From Actinokineospora auranticolor (GTDB taxonomy: Bacteria > Actinomycetota > Actinomycetes > Mycobacteriales > Pseudonocardiaceae), in the NCBI RefSeq assembly GCF_002934265.1, contig NZ_PTIX01000014.1, positions 1 through 64,000 of the forward strand: a DNA stretch of 64,000 bases, read 5' to 3'. The translations under genes were made by a program, and so were the position numbers. Shown in pieces: positions 1-8,334 of this stretch (positions within the stretch are counted from its first letter, which is position 1; the number at the start of each line of letters is the position of its first letter). The notes below the pieces were generated by a model. That model was not told the origin of the DNA and made no database searches. It saw only the letters and a list, made by a program, of their open reading frames with translations.

Positions 1-129
1 CCGCCAACACACCCAACGAGATCCGATCGGTCAACCGAACAGCCGACGAATCAACGACACCACCACGAACCTGCACCACGCGAGCCACCCGAAAACAATA
101 GCAGCTCCTCGCTTAAGTTAGTGGCATTG
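1..129. mobile_element. End of a small IS/MITE-like element running off the window
   Basis: Positions 114-129 read TAAGTTAGTGGCATTG. This is identical to the right terminal repeat of the 244-bp element at 16218-16461, and it abuts the same dispersed repeat at the same base. The matching left terminus is not present in 1-113, so the element starts upstream of the window. No transposase-like protein could be read in the 113 bases visible, so it may be a MITE or the tail of a full insertion sequence. Confidence 0.6.
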
Positions 130-210
130 CGCCTCCGGCCCCCGGAATCAACTTTACCGGCGAGCACCGACAATCTCGCGAGATGACGATCATGCCTGTG
201 GACAACTCGG
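130..210 (-). repeat. Dispersed ~80-bp intergenic repeat, copy R1
   Basis: This is one of four gap-free alignable copies in the window (130-210, 316-396, 16462-16541, 17007-17086). Shared features in plus-strand order are YGCCTCCGGCCCCCG, then RAATC, a TTTACC/TCTAG core, a GACA block, and a TGTGGA(C/T)A end. On the minus strand the core gives a TAAAGT hexamer that resembles a -10 box. The end TGTGGACAA (197-205) matches an actinobacterial DnaA-box sequence. Confidence 0.75.
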
Positions 211-315
211 GGGGCGAGGTGTCTCGATTGAGCGACGGCTGGCTGGTGCCGAGTCGGCGGGGGATTGGGGGCTGCTTGCTGGCCACTGGGGCCGTGCGCC
301 TGGTTTGGGGTGGCT

Positions 316-396
316 GGCCTCCGGCCCCCGGAATCAAGTTTACCGGGGAGGGGCGACAGTTCCGGGCGAAGACGATCATGCCTGTGGACAGCCGCG
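316..396 (-). repeat. Dispersed ~80-bp intergenic repeat, copy R2
   Basis: This is the second copy of the repeat. It is most like R1, with identical blocks CCTCCGGCCCCCGGAATCAA and GACGATCATGCCTGTGGACA. It is not preceded by the TAAGTTAG element, so it is an uninterrupted copy. On the minus strand it carries a TAAACT hexamer where R3 and R4 carry TAGAAT. Confidence 0.75.
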
Positions 397-437
397 CGGG
401 CCCGAGTGGCCGGGCTCGGGCCCGTGGTGCCTCGTCG

Positions 438-707
438 TCAGGCGGCGACGGCCACGGCGCCGATGGCGGTGGCGCCTTCCGGGGTGAGGGTGGCGGGCAT
501 CAGCTCGCCGAAGCGGCCCTGGTCGGCGGTGATCAGGCCGGCGTGGGTCAGCAGGTGCGCGGTGAACTGGTCGCAGCACGGCACGCCGTCGATGTAGAGG
601 TCCGGCTCGCGGCTGGTGGCCAGGTGCGCCCGGCCCTCGGCGACGGCCCGCAGCATGGCGCGGGCGCGGTGGCTCAGCTCGGTCTGTTCAGCGGGCTCAC
701 TGGTCAT
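438..707 (-). CDS. Small conserved-looking hypothetical protein (89 aa)
   Basis: I do not recognise this protein. It has 89 residues, begins MTSEPAEQTELSHRARAML, and has a helix-rich first half. It ends with an ITADQGRFGELMPATLTPEG segment that looks like the wing of a winged-helix fold, so a small DNA- or protein-binding role is conceivable. It has normal actinomycete codon bias, with G or C in most third positions, and a G-rich ribosome-binding region (GGGGGG about 9 nt before the ATG). It is transcribed in the same direction as the lacI-type gene upstream of it, 309 bp away. No signal peptide or membrane segment is visible. Confidence 0.6.
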   Translation of the reverse strand: MTSEPAEQTELSHRARAMLRAVAEGRAHLATSREPDLYIDGVPCCDQFTAHLLTHAGLITADQGRFGELMPATLTPEGATAIGAVAVAA

Positions 708-1016
708 CTCGGTCGTCCCCCCTGATGGGTTTCTCGTTGTCGTTCCGTGTCGTCACTGGCAGTCACGTAGAGCGCGAGGCCCCTCTGCGGGGTCCATCGG
801 ATTGACCCCCCGTGCGCGTTATGAACGTGACCGTATCGTGAGAGAAGAGGTCGCTAGACCCTTCTCGGATACCGAGCATCACCCGTATGGACGACGGTCG
901 GTAGTCCCGTGACCTGCCTGCGTCACCGACTGTTGTCGAGCGGTGGGCTCAGGCGGGCTTCGGGGACACGGGCACGTCCTCGTACACACTCTCGGACGTC
1001 CGGGAGGGCACCCGGT
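708..1016. other. Intergenic region, no gene
   Basis: This region lies between the regulator stop at 1017 and the start of the 89-aa gene. It contains an imperfect inverted repeat around 832-872 (GTATC...GAGA...AAG against CTTCTCGGATAC) that could be a weak terminator or operator. It should hold the promoter of the small gene. No convincing ORF was seen. Confidence 0.4.
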
Positions 1017-2024
1017 TCACGCGGACTCGCGGACCACCAGGCGGGTGGGGAGCAGGAGCGAGCGAGGGAGGTCTGCTTCGGCGCTGAGTTGGGCCAAGAG
1101 GCGGGCTGTGGTGGTGCGGCCCAGTTCTTCGATGTCTTGGCGCACGGTGGTCAGTTTCGGTGTCGTAGTAGTGGCGAGCACCGAGTCGTCGAAGCCGACG
1201 ACGGCCACATCCTCCGGTACTCGCTTACCGCGCTCGGAGAGGGTGCGTAGTGCGCCGACGGCGATTATGTCCGCTGCGGCGAAGACAGCGTCGATGTCGG
1301 GGTGTTCCTCGAGCAGTTCGGCCATCGCCGCGGCGCCGCCGTCGACGGAGAAGTCGGAGTACGCGACGAGGTCGTCCGGCCTGCCCGCCTCTGCCATGCC
1401 GCGCTGCCAGCCCGCGAGGCGGTCGATGCCGACGGCCATGTCCGCCGGTCCCGCGATGGACGCGATCCGGCGGCGGCCCAGGCCCACCAGGTGCCGGGCG
1501 GCGGCGAGGGAACCCGCGAGGTTATCGGAGTCGACGTACGGAACCTCGACGTCGGCCAGCGGCCTGCCGACCAGCACGGCGGGCAGGCCCGCGGACACCA
1601 GGCGCGCGGGGAGCGGGTCGCGGCCGTGCAGGCTCACCACGATGGCGCCGTCGACGTGCCCGCCGCACAGGTAGTCGGCGAGGGTGCTGTCGTCGCGGGT
1701 CTGGTCCATCAGCAGGACCAGCTGCCTGCGGCTGTCGGCCATGCCCGCGTACACGCCGCGCAGGATCTTGGCGAAGAACGGGTCGCTGAACACGCGGTCG
1801 CCGTGCTCGGACACCACGAGCGCGATCGAGTTGGTGCGGCGGGTGACCAGGTTGCGCGCGGCCTGGTTGGGCACGTAGCGCAGCTCGGTGATGGCCTGGT
1901 CCACCGCGACCTTCGCGCGCTTGCTGACCCCGGGCAGGTTGTTGATGACCCGGGACACGGTCGACCGCGACACCCCGGCGACCCGTGCGACCTCCTCCAG
2001 CGTGGGGGCCTCCGATGGACGCAT
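1017..2024 (-). CDS. LacI-family transcriptional regulator
   Basis: This 335-aa protein has the classic LacI layout. The N-terminal helix-turn-helix and hinge helix include VARVAGVSRSTVSRVINN and the LRYVPNQAARNL segment. A periplasmic-binding-protein-like sensor follows, with IALVVSEHGDRVFSDPFF, VDGAIVVSLHGRDP, VPYVDSDN and VAVVGFDDSVLATTTTPKLT. Such proteins repress sugar-utilisation genes and are released by a sugar ligand. The reading frame stays open upstream, but the ATG at 2024 is the sensible start: it is preceded by GGAG and places the HTH at residue ~10. The gene lies 77 bp downstream of the ATPase-like gene on the same strand, with a TCCACAGTGGA palindrome in the gap. No sugar gene adjoins it, so the target is unknown. 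Confidence 0.93.
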   Translation of the reverse strand: MRPSEAPTLEEVARVAGVSRSTVSRVINNLPGVSKRAKVAVDQAITELRYVPNQAARNLVTRRTNSIALVVSEHGDRVFSDPFFAKILRGVYAGMADSRRQLVLLMDQTRDDSTLADYLCGGHVDGAIVVSLHGRDPLPARLVSAGLPAVLVGRPLADVEVPYVDSDNLAGSLAAARHLVGLGRRRIASIAGPADMAVGIDRLAGWQRGMAEAGRPDDLVAYSDFSVDGGAAAMAELLEEHPDIDAVFAAADIIAVGALRTLSERGKRVPEDVAVVGFDDSVLATTTTPKLTTVRQDIEELGRTTTARLLAQLSAEADLPRSLLLPTRLVVRESA

Positions 2025-2089
2025 CCTCGACTCCGATCGGCGGCGGGCCAGGGGGACCGGCACCCGCGCGACCCGCCGCGCGTCAGGTG

Positions 2090-2100
2090 TCCACAGTGGA
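2090..2100. repeat. TCCACAGTGGA palindrome in a short intergenic gap
   Basis: This is one of six exact copies of TCCACWGTGGA in the window (2090, 8139, 40722, 48090, 55308, 62824). This copy lies between two same-strand regulatory genes, so it could act as an operator or a short hairpin. Its function is unknown. Confidence 0.6.
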
Positions 2101-2101
2101 T

Positions 2102-2617
2102 TTAGCGGCGGTGGCGGTCCTGCGAGCCGGAGAGCCCGAACAGGATCCGCTGCATGACCTCGTCGGTGTTGTCCTTGAGCGGCTCGCGGGCGGCCTCGAT
2201 CGCTGCGGCCGGGGAGGGCCTGCGCTGCCTGCGCGGCAGGGGGACCGACGACGCGTTCATGCCGCCGGGCAGGGCCAGGCTCGCCCACAGGAGGTAACGG
2301 CCGTGGCCCAGTTCGGTTACACCCACCCGTGGGCCGTCCGGGACGGCCGGGACCCGCACGACGCGCGGCGTCTCCAGTTCGATGACCAGGTCGCCGCCGG
2401 TGAGCCGGACGCGGGCGGTGAGCATGCCGGGGTTTGCCTGGTCGGCCGCGCCCACCACGGCCTCGGCCAGCCGCCTGCCCGCCAGCGCCGCCTCGTCCCG
2501 CATCGGCCGCAGCTTCCACTCGGTCAACGCGAAGCGGACGAACATCTCGGTACACCCGACAGCGGTCGGCAGGGCGACCAACTGGAGGTCGTCCATCTGT
2601 TCGGTCCGGTTGTTCAT
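2102..2617 (-). CDS. Degenerate histidine-kinase-like (RsbW-type) ATP-binding protein
   Basis: This 171-aa protein is laid out like the small HATPase_c proteins related to anti-sigma factor RsbW that are abundant in actinomycetes. The N-terminal part LPTAVGCTEMFVRFALTEW and the helix LAGRRLAEAVVGAAD sit where the N-box helix should be, followed by GDLVIELETP and ELGHGRYLLW. The canonical N-box asparagine and the DxGxG loop are not visible, so ATP binding may be weak or lost. The ATG at 2617 is preceded by GGAAGGAC at good spacing; the frame is open 27 codons further upstream without a better start. It is probably co-transcribed with the downstream lacI-type gene. A regulatory role is an inference from the family. 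Confidence 0.65.
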   Translation of the reverse strand: MNNRTEQMDDLQLVALPTAVGCTEMFVRFALTEWKLRPMRDEAALAGRRLAEAVVGAADQANPGMLTARVRLTGGDLVIELETPRVVRVPAVPDGPRVGVTELGHGRYLLWASLALPGGMNASSVPLPRRQRRPSPAAAIEAAREPLKDNTDEVMQRILFGLSGSQDRHRR

Positions 2618-3083
2618 GGGTGCGTCCTTCCGGTCCCCGCGCGCGTGCGCAGATGGTGCCACGTCACCCATCAGTAGCGGCACCCCAGGTCTTCCCATTT
2701 ACTGTCCGTATATGTCAGCCCGCAGGAAGTGACCCACAGCGCATGCCTCGCAAGGAATGACGTACTGCCAACGAGCATCTTCGCGCTTGGTAACGATCAT
2801 CGTCGACACCCGTAGACGCGCCCGGACCGCCCGCGCCATACCAATCCGCCGTGAGGAGTAACCCGTGCGACGTGGGCCGGACATCCGTTGCCTCGCTTGT
2901 TGGTTCAACCACCTGGGTAGGGCCCGCCGTTGGCCGACCCGGGTGATGTGTCGAAAGACGACACTTTCGAAAAGCGTTGATGCACGTGCTGATGCACGGC
3001 CTTCAAGGCGAGGTCGGCAAGGTGGGACGAACCGGTGGTCGTGCGGCCGTGCCCTGAATGTCGCCCCTGTTGCCACCCCCGCA
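2618..3083. other. Intergenic region between divergent genes
   Basis: This 466-bp region lies between the ATPase-like gene (minus) and the HNH-like gene (plus). It has somewhat lower G+C around 2700-2830 and around 2950-3000, which suits divergent promoters. No gene, tRNA or clear repeat was recognised. Confidence 0.4.
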
Positions 3084-3899
3084 ATGGTGTACCACTGGCG
3101 GGTGACCTCGAGCCCGGATGACGACTTATCAACGCCCGTGGACGCCGTGGGGCCCGATGCCCGAGAAGTGATCGGGCCGCTGGTCGGGGAGTCCTTCGAG
3201 ACGCCGGGTGGGCGGCGGAACAGGATTGTTCGGATGACCGCTCGGCAGGTTTGGGTGGGGACGGAGCGGTCGCCGGAGGGGAGGCCGGTGCCGTTGGCGG
3301 ATGTGCAGCGGGGGCTTGACCTGTTGTGGAGTCGGGGGCGGGTCCGGGTCACGCCCGCGGTGTTGGGGCACCGCAGTTCGTTCGTGGGGACGTTGCTGGG
3401 GATGCTGCCCAATGTGGTGGTGGAGCGGGATCCCGTGGTCGAGGTGGTCTTGCGCGGCGGGGTTTTCGGGTGGATGCGTCGGCTGCGGGAGTATTCGGCG
3501 TTCGACCGGGCCGCCGAGGTGGGGCGACGGGTCGGGGAGGCGGACCTGCGGGGGCTGTTGCTCCAAGGCGCGGACTCGGGGCGGTGCGGGCTCTGCGGGG
3601 AGCTCCTGCCCGGATCCATGCTGATGCCCGCGTTCATCAAGCCGCGGGCGGAGTGCGAGGAGGACGAGCTCGGGGAGCTCGGGAACCTCTCCGTGCTGTT
3701 TTGCGCGCTCGGGTGCGACCGGCTTTTCGACCGCGGTCTCGTGGCGGTCGGGCCCGAGGGGACGGTGGTGGTCGCGGAGGTGGCCGAGGGGCGGCTGCAG
3801 GACAGCCTCCACGAGCTGAGGGGTCGCCGGTGTGTTGTCTATCGGCCTCGGAACGAGAAGTACTTCGTCTGGCACCGGCAGAACCGGTTCGTGGGGTGA
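3084..3899 (+). CDS. HNH-endonuclease-like protein with altered first histidine
   Basis: The C-terminal third matches the actinomycete HNH pattern: a CxxC pair (RCGLCG), the AxIKPR block, the ELGNLSVLF segment and the GCDRLFDRG block. In the usual family motif the block reads AHIKPR. Here it is AFIKPR, with Phe encoded at 3633-3635, so the first catalytic histidine is missing and nuclease activity is doubtful. The N-terminal ~170 residues carry no domain I recognise. The frame is open from 2865. ATG 3084 or GTG 3102 are both possible starts, and no strong ribosome-binding site decides between them. The gene converges on the chitinase gene across a strong shared terminator. Confidence 0.7.
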   Translation: MVYHWRVTSSPDDDLSTPVDAVGPDAREVIGPLVGESFETPGGRRNRIVRMTARQVWVGTERSPEGRPVPLADVQRGLDLLWSRGRVRVTPAVLGHRSSFVGTLLGMLPNVVVERDPVVEVVLRGGVFGWMRRLREYSAFDRAAEVGRRVGEADLRGLLLQGADSGRCGLCGELLPGSMLMPAFIKPRAECEEDELGELGNLSVLFCALGCDRLFDRGLVAVGPEGTVVVAEVAEGRLQDSLHELRGRRCVVYRPRNEKYFVWHRQNRFVG

Positions 3900-3904
3900 G
3901 AACG

Positions 3905-3942
3905 CGAGTGGCTCCCCCGTGGGACGACGGGGGAGCCACTCG
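3905..3942. terminator. Strong hairpin between convergent genes
   Basis: CGAGTGGCTCCCCCG (3905-3919) pairs perfectly with CGGGGGAGCCACTCG (3928-3942) across an 8-nt loop. It lies between the HNH-like gene stop and the chitinase stop and probably serves both. Confidence 0.85.
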
Positions 3943-3952
3943 GGTCATCGGC

Positions 3953-6211
3953 CTACTTGAGGCTGGTGTCGACGGCCGTCATGAGGGTGCCGGGGTCGCC
4001 CGACATCTCCCAGGCCATGACGCCCAGTAGGCGTTGTTGTTTGAGCCAGGCGATCTTCTGCTGGATCGACCAGGCGTCGTCGAAGGTCCAGAACTGGCCG
4101 TTGGTGCCGCCGGTGTGGCAGGCGGTCGCGACGGCCGCTGTGTCGTGGTAGATGGTGCAGTTCGGGACGCTGGCCAGCAGGTTGGAGTACCCGCGGGTGC
4201 CCGCTTCCTCGGCGAACTGGCCCGGTGCCGCGCCGGTCGCCGACTGCCATTCACCCTTCTTGCCGTTGTCGGGCACGCCCTGCCAACCTCGGCCGTAGAA
4301 CGCTAGACCCAATGTCAGCTTTCTTGGGTTGGCGCCCTTGTCGGTGTACGCCTTGATCGCGTCCACGACGCTGAACTTGTGGTCGTACGGGTCGTCCGCG
4401 TCCGGGTACAGGTTGCCCTGGTGGCCGGTGCGGTTGGGCTCCCACGAGTTGTCGCTGCCCGAGCCGTGGAAGTCGTAGCCCTGGACGTTCGCCACGTCGA
4501 GGTAGTCGAAGATCTTCGGCACGTCCCAGCCCTGCGCCACCTTGGCCGGGTCGGCCGGGGTGAACGCCTGGATCTCGTAGCGCTTGCCGGTCGTCTTGGA
4601 CTTCGCGTCCAGCTGCTCGCGGAACTCCTTGAGCAGCAGGGTCAGGTTGTCCTTGTCGTTGACCGACCAGTGGTTGCCCGGGTGGCCGTCACCGCTGCCC
4701 GGCCACTCCCAGTCGATGTCGATGCCGTCGAAGATGCCCGCCGCGGTGCCGGGGCCACCCGCGCCGCCGTAGGCCTTGATGTTGCCGTCGATGTAGGTGT
4801 CGATGCAGGACGACACGAACTTCTTGCGGGAGGCGTCGGTGGCCGCCACGTCGGAGAAGTACTTCGAGTACGTCCAGCCACCCAGCGAGATCAGCACCTT
4901 CAGGTTCGGGTACTTCGCCTTGAGCTTCTTGAGCTGGTTGAAGTTGCCGCGCAGCGTCTCCCAGCCGGTGTCGCCGACGCCGTCGACCGACTGGCCCGCG
5001 GCGAACGGACGCGAGTAGTCCGCCTCGGCGTCACCCGAACCGTCACCCTGGCTGGGGTCCTGGGGGTTGCTCGTGGTGCTCTTCGTAACACCGGTGAGGC
5101 AGGTCAGGTTGGTCGGGTCGATGTTGCCGAACGCGTAGAGCAGGTGCGTCAGCTTCGCCGCGGCGCCGGTGGTCACCAGGTTCTTGACGAAGTACTGGCG
5201 GCCGTAGATGCCCCACTGGACGAAGTAGCCGACGCGGGCGTAGCCGTCGACGATGTCCTTGGTCGTCGCCGAGACGGCGCCGCTCTGCGCGGAGGCGTTG
5301 TCGTAGCCGTCGCGGGCCCGGACGGTGAAGCTGTAGGCCTTGGACGGGGCCAGGCCGGTGACCTTCGCCGTGGTGGTCGTGACGGTCTGGACTTCCTGGC
5401 CGTCGCGGTACACGTCGTAGGCCACGACACCGGTGTTGTCGGTCGAGGCGTTCCACGCGAGGCTGACGCTGCCCGCGTCGACCGCGGTGGTGCGCAGACC
5501 ACCCGGCACGGTGGGTGCCTGGGTGTCGTCGGCCGGGTTGTTCGTGGTCACCGTCAGCGGGGCGCTGGCGGGACCGGCGAGGCCGTTGGTGTCCTTGGCC
5601 TTGACCGTGAAGGTGTAGGCCGTGGCCGGGGTCAGGCCGTTGACGCTGATCGTCGGGTCGACCACGGTCTTGACCAGCGTGCTGCCCTGGTAGACGTCGT
5701 AGTTGGCGATGGGCAGCGAACCCATCGACGCGGCGTCCCACGCGAGGGTGATGGTCTTGGTGGTCTTCACCGTCGCCCGCACGTTGCCGGGGGCGCCGGG
5801 CGGGGTGTCGGGCGAGCCGTCGCAGTTGCCGTTGTCGACCCGGCACTTGGCCGGGGTCGCGGCGGCGCTGAGCCGGAACGACGGGTTGTACGGGTACGTC
5901 GAGCGACCCGGCTGCAGGGTGTTGATGTAGTACTCCGGGCTCAGCGTGACCCGGGTGCCGGTCTGGCTGACCTTCGAGTTCGCGTTGGCCGAGGCGGTGA
6001 CGCCCGCGGGCAGCTCGAACGTGACGGCCCAGCCGGTGACGGCCGCGCTGCCGGAGTTGGTGACGGTGTACTCACCGATGTTGCCGTTCATGGTGAGCGT
6101 CGCGCGGAGAGCGCCCGCCGCCGAGGCTGATGGGTTCAGTGCGATCAAGGCGGAGGTGGCCAGTGCTAGGCCGACCGCCGCGGTGGACAAGCGACGAAGG
6201 GTGCGTCTCAT
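3953..6211 (-). CDS. Secreted GH18 chitinase (CBM2 - 2x FnIII - GH18)
   Basis: This 752-aa endochitinase hydrolyses beta-1,4-GlcNAc polymers outside the cell. A Sec signal peptide covers residues 1-32 (twin Arg start, hydrophobic core, ASA-A cleavage). A family-2 carbohydrate-binding module spans ~33-133. Two fibronectin type III domains span ~137-224 and ~231-318. A GH18 barrel spans ~322-752. The catalytic DxxDxDxE motif is DGIDIDWE (495-502) with Glu502 as acid/base, and the SxGG motif is at 442-445. The architecture matches streptomycete chitinases that carry CBM2 and FnIII. The ATG at 6211 has GGAG upstream. Two DasR-type boxes lie 39-92 bp upstream, so induction by chitin-derived GlcNAc is expected. 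The gene appears monocistronic. Confidence 0.95.
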   Translation of the reverse strand: MRRTLRRLSTAAVGLALATSALIALNPSASAAGALRATLTMNGNIGEYTVTNSGSAAVTGWAVTFELPAGVTASANANSKVSQTGTRVTLSPEYYINTLQPGRSTYPYNPSFRLSAAATPAKCRVDNGNCDGSPDTPPGAPGNVRATVKTTKTITLAWDAASMGSLPIANYDVYQGSTLVKTVVDPTISVNGLTPATAYTFTVKAKDTNGLAGPASAPLTVTTNNPADDTQAPTVPGGLRTTAVDAGSVSLAWNASTDNTGVVAYDVYRDGQEVQTVTTTTAKVTGLAPSKAYSFTVRARDGYDNASAQSGAVSATTKDIVDGYARVGYFVQWGIYGRQYFVKNLVTTGAAAKLTHLLYAFGNIDPTNLTCLTGVTKSTTSNPQDPSQGDGSGDAEADYSRPFAAGQSVDGVGDTGWETLRGNFNQLKKLKAKYPNLKVLISLGGWTYSKYFSDVAATDASRKKFVSSCIDTYIDGNIKAYGGAGGPGTAAGIFDGIDIDWEWPGSGDGHPGNHWSVNDKDNLTLLLKEFREQLDAKSKTTGKRYEIQAFTPADPAKVAQGWDVPKIFDYLDVANVQGYDFHGSGSDNSWEPNRTGHQGNLYPDADDPYDHKFSVVDAIKAYTDKGANPRKLTLGLAFYGRGWQGVPDNGKKGEWQSATGAAPGQFAEEAGTRGYSNLLASVPNCTIYHDTAAVATACHTGGTNGQFWTFDDAWSIQQKIAWLKQQRLLGVMAWEMSGDPGTLMTAVDTSLK

Positions 6212-6249
6212 GGCATCGGCTCCAGGATGGATGCAGGGTGTGCCGAGTG

Positions 6250-6261
6250 TGGTCTAGACCA
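6250..6261. promoter_or_regulatory. DasR-type operator (dre) 1
   Basis: TGGTCTAGACCA is a perfect 12-bp palindrome 39 bp upstream of the chitinase start. It matches the known streptomycete dre core bound by the GntR-family GlcNAc regulator DasR. Confidence 0.85.
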
Positions 6262-6291
6262 CAACCCGAATCTAGCGGGTGGATTGGGGTA

Positions 6292-6303
6292 GGTCTAGAC
6301 CAA
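6292..6303. promoter_or_regulatory. DasR-type operator (dre) 2
   Basis: AGGTCTAGACCA repeats the same core, 42 bp from the first box. Paired 12-bp repeats of this type are the hallmark of actinomycete chitinase promoters. Confidence 0.8.
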
Positions 6304-7199
6304 TGTCACTCTTGGAAATCACCAGTTGACCGGGCGGGTGGTGGGTCCTCGACGGCGGGACGAATCCGACACCGAGGAGGAGATCGCCCAGTTCACCGGG
6401 TAAATGACCGGTTGGCGGGCGGTGGCGTCCGGGTGGAGATCTGGGAATTCGCGGTCGACGGGGTGCGGTTGGCGGAGCCGGGGTGCCCGGGGTGCGGACC
6501 GGGTGGTCGCTCGCGGGGTTCGCGGCTCGGCGGGATGGGCGTCGGCGTGGTCGAGTCGGGTGACGGTGGGTAGTGAGCCTGTCTTGACCTTTGCTTTGGT
6601 TGGACCGGCGAGTTGTCTGGGCGGTCGAGGGGTGGGCTCGTGTGCCGCGGGCGGGCTGACGCGGACCTCGGGTTGGCCTGGCGTGCGCGGGACGCGTCCG
6701 AAACCGGCCGCGAATGCTGTGTGGTTTCGAGTCGTCGGATAGTGATGAGTTATCGGCGGGTCGCATTGGCGCTCGGATTGCCGGTGCCCGTTGGCTATGC
6801 GACAAGAGGGACCCGTCCTCAAAGGGGCGGCGGGGTGGATGTGGAGTGATCTTTGGGGCGCGGCCGGACCCTGTGGTTGTGGTTGGCCGCGTGTCGGGTC
6901 TTGAAGGCGGGGAGACGCCTGTGGACACAAGGGTGTTTGGCGGCTGGGCGGGGTGTGTTCGCCTGTGTGATTCAGGGGAGCGTCTTGGCCGGATTGGGGT
7001 GGGGCGTGGTGCGGCTGGGGACCGGACTTGAGGGAGTACACGATTGGGCGGGGTGTGCCGGGGCGGGCGAGGCATGGGGTGCGCGTGTGGTTCCGACGGG
7101 TCGGGTGGGCGAAAAACGACCAGGAATTGTCCAGTGATGGGGGTGGGCGGGGGCACTAGGTTGGAGGGCGTCCGCGCATGAGGTGAATGGAGTGCTGCC
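6304..7199. other. Gene-poor G-rich region (~0.9 kb)
   Basis: All frames give low-complexity Pro/Arg/Gly-rich translations with no start, signal or recognisable motif, so I read this as non-coding. The plus strand is G-rich. The first ~100 bp belong to the chitinase promoter, and the last ~60 bp hold the promoter of the gene at 7200. Nothing else is supported. Confidence 0.5.
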
Positions 7200-7970
7200 G
7201 TGAGCGACCCCGATGCCGAGCTGCCGCCCTATCGCGGGGTGCTGGTGGTCGACGCCGAGCGGTTCGGGCGCAACACCGACGTCAACCAGGAGCACCTCAC
7301 CTTCATGATCCCGCAGGTGGTCGAGAACGCCTTCGGGCGGGCGGGCCTGGCCGACGTGTGGGACCGGCGGCTCATGGAGCACGAGAACGGCGACGGGATC
7401 GGCGTCGCGTTCGACACCCACCACCTGCCCGCCGTGGTCGACCGCGTGTTCGCGGCGCTGCAGGAGATCCTGGCCGAGCAGGACGTCCGGCTGCGCGCGC
7501 GGGACCGGGGACTGCGGTTGCGGCTGCGGGCCGTGCTGCACGTGGGACCGCTGCTGCGTTCCGGGGGCCGCACGCTGGTCAACGCGTACCGGCTGCTGGA
7601 CACCGACGTGCTGCGCGGGGCGCTGGCCAGGTCGGACCGGGACCTGACCTTCCTGGCCGTCCTGCTCTCGGAGCGGGTGTACGCCGACGTCGTGGCCGAG
7701 GGCTACGCCAAGGTGGACGCCCGGCCGGTCGACACGCACAACAAGGAACTCGACACCAGGGCGTACCTGCACGTCCCGGTGCTCTCCGGCGAGTTGCTCG
7801 ACAACGGGCTCGCCGGTGGCGCGCCCGCGGCGGAGGCCCCCGCCGGGCAGGTGCCGGTGGACGCCGGGGAGCGGTACCGGCCCGTGCACAACGAGATCAG
7901 CGGCGGGACCCACCACGGGACCACCATCCAGGTCGGCCACGTGCACGGCGGGCTCAACCAGGGTCGTTGA
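7200..7970 (+). CDS. Class III cyclase-homology protein with C-terminal RHIM-like motif
   Basis: This 256-aa soluble protein has two parts. Residues 12-~195 resemble a divergent class III nucleotidyl-cyclase fold: VLVVDAERFGR (Asp18 at the first metal-ligand position), NGDGIGVAF (GDG loop with Asp65) and RLRAVLHVGPL. Both metal-binding aspartates seem to be kept, but substrate-specifying residues were not identified. A low-complexity Ala/Pro/Gly linker follows. The C-terminal segment ISGGTHHGTTIQVGHVHGG contains the tetrad IQVG (243-246), the same form as the core of eukaryotic RHIM amyloid motifs and of bacterial amyloid-signalling tails found on actinomycete conflict proteins. Start is GTG 7200 with GGAG upstream. 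Signalling or antiviral function is an inference; the protein stands alone here. Confidence 0.6.
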   Translation: MSDPDAELPPYRGVLVVDAERFGRNTDVNQEHLTFMIPQVVENAFGRAGLADVWDRRLMEHENGDGIGVAFDTHHLPAVVDRVFAALQEILAEQDVRLRARDRGLRLRLRAVLHVGPLLRSGGRTLVNAYRLLDTDVLRGALARSDRDLTFLAVLLSERVYADVVAEGYAKVDARPVDTHNKELDTRAYLHVPVLSGELLDNGLAGGAPAAEAPAGQVPVDAGERYRPVHNEISGGTHHGTTIQVGHVHGGLNQGR

Positions 7971-8334
7971 CCCGCGCGGTGGAGCGTCCGCGCGCGGCCT
8001 GGAGCGGTCGCGTGAAACGCGGCACCGCGTGGCGGATTGTGTGGTTGGTACGCGCAACTTGATTCCCTACCTTTCCTGCGGTGGGTGACCGCGCGGGTGC
8101 GGCCGGTACGCCTCGGACGTGGCGCGTGTCCGGTTTGCTCCACTGTGGACCTATTTCGGTCACCGAATAATTGACCCAGTGAAGAATTCGCTTTCCAATA
8201 GGGAAGTTTGTTGCTCTGCGCCGTTCGGTGGGATGGATTAGGGCGTCCGGAAAAAGCGAAACGCGTGGTGCGGCGCAGCGATGTAAGCGTCGCCGGCGTG
8301 GTCGGCCCAGGACCCTTTTCATCGAGGACGGTTG
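7971..8334. promoter_or_regulatory. Intergenic/promoter region of the oxidase gene
   Basis: The stretch 8150-8260 is noticeably A+T-richer than its surroundings and is the likely promoter of the oxidase gene. A TCCACTGTGGA palindrome lies at 8139-8149. No ORF with a credible protein was found. Confidence 0.5.
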
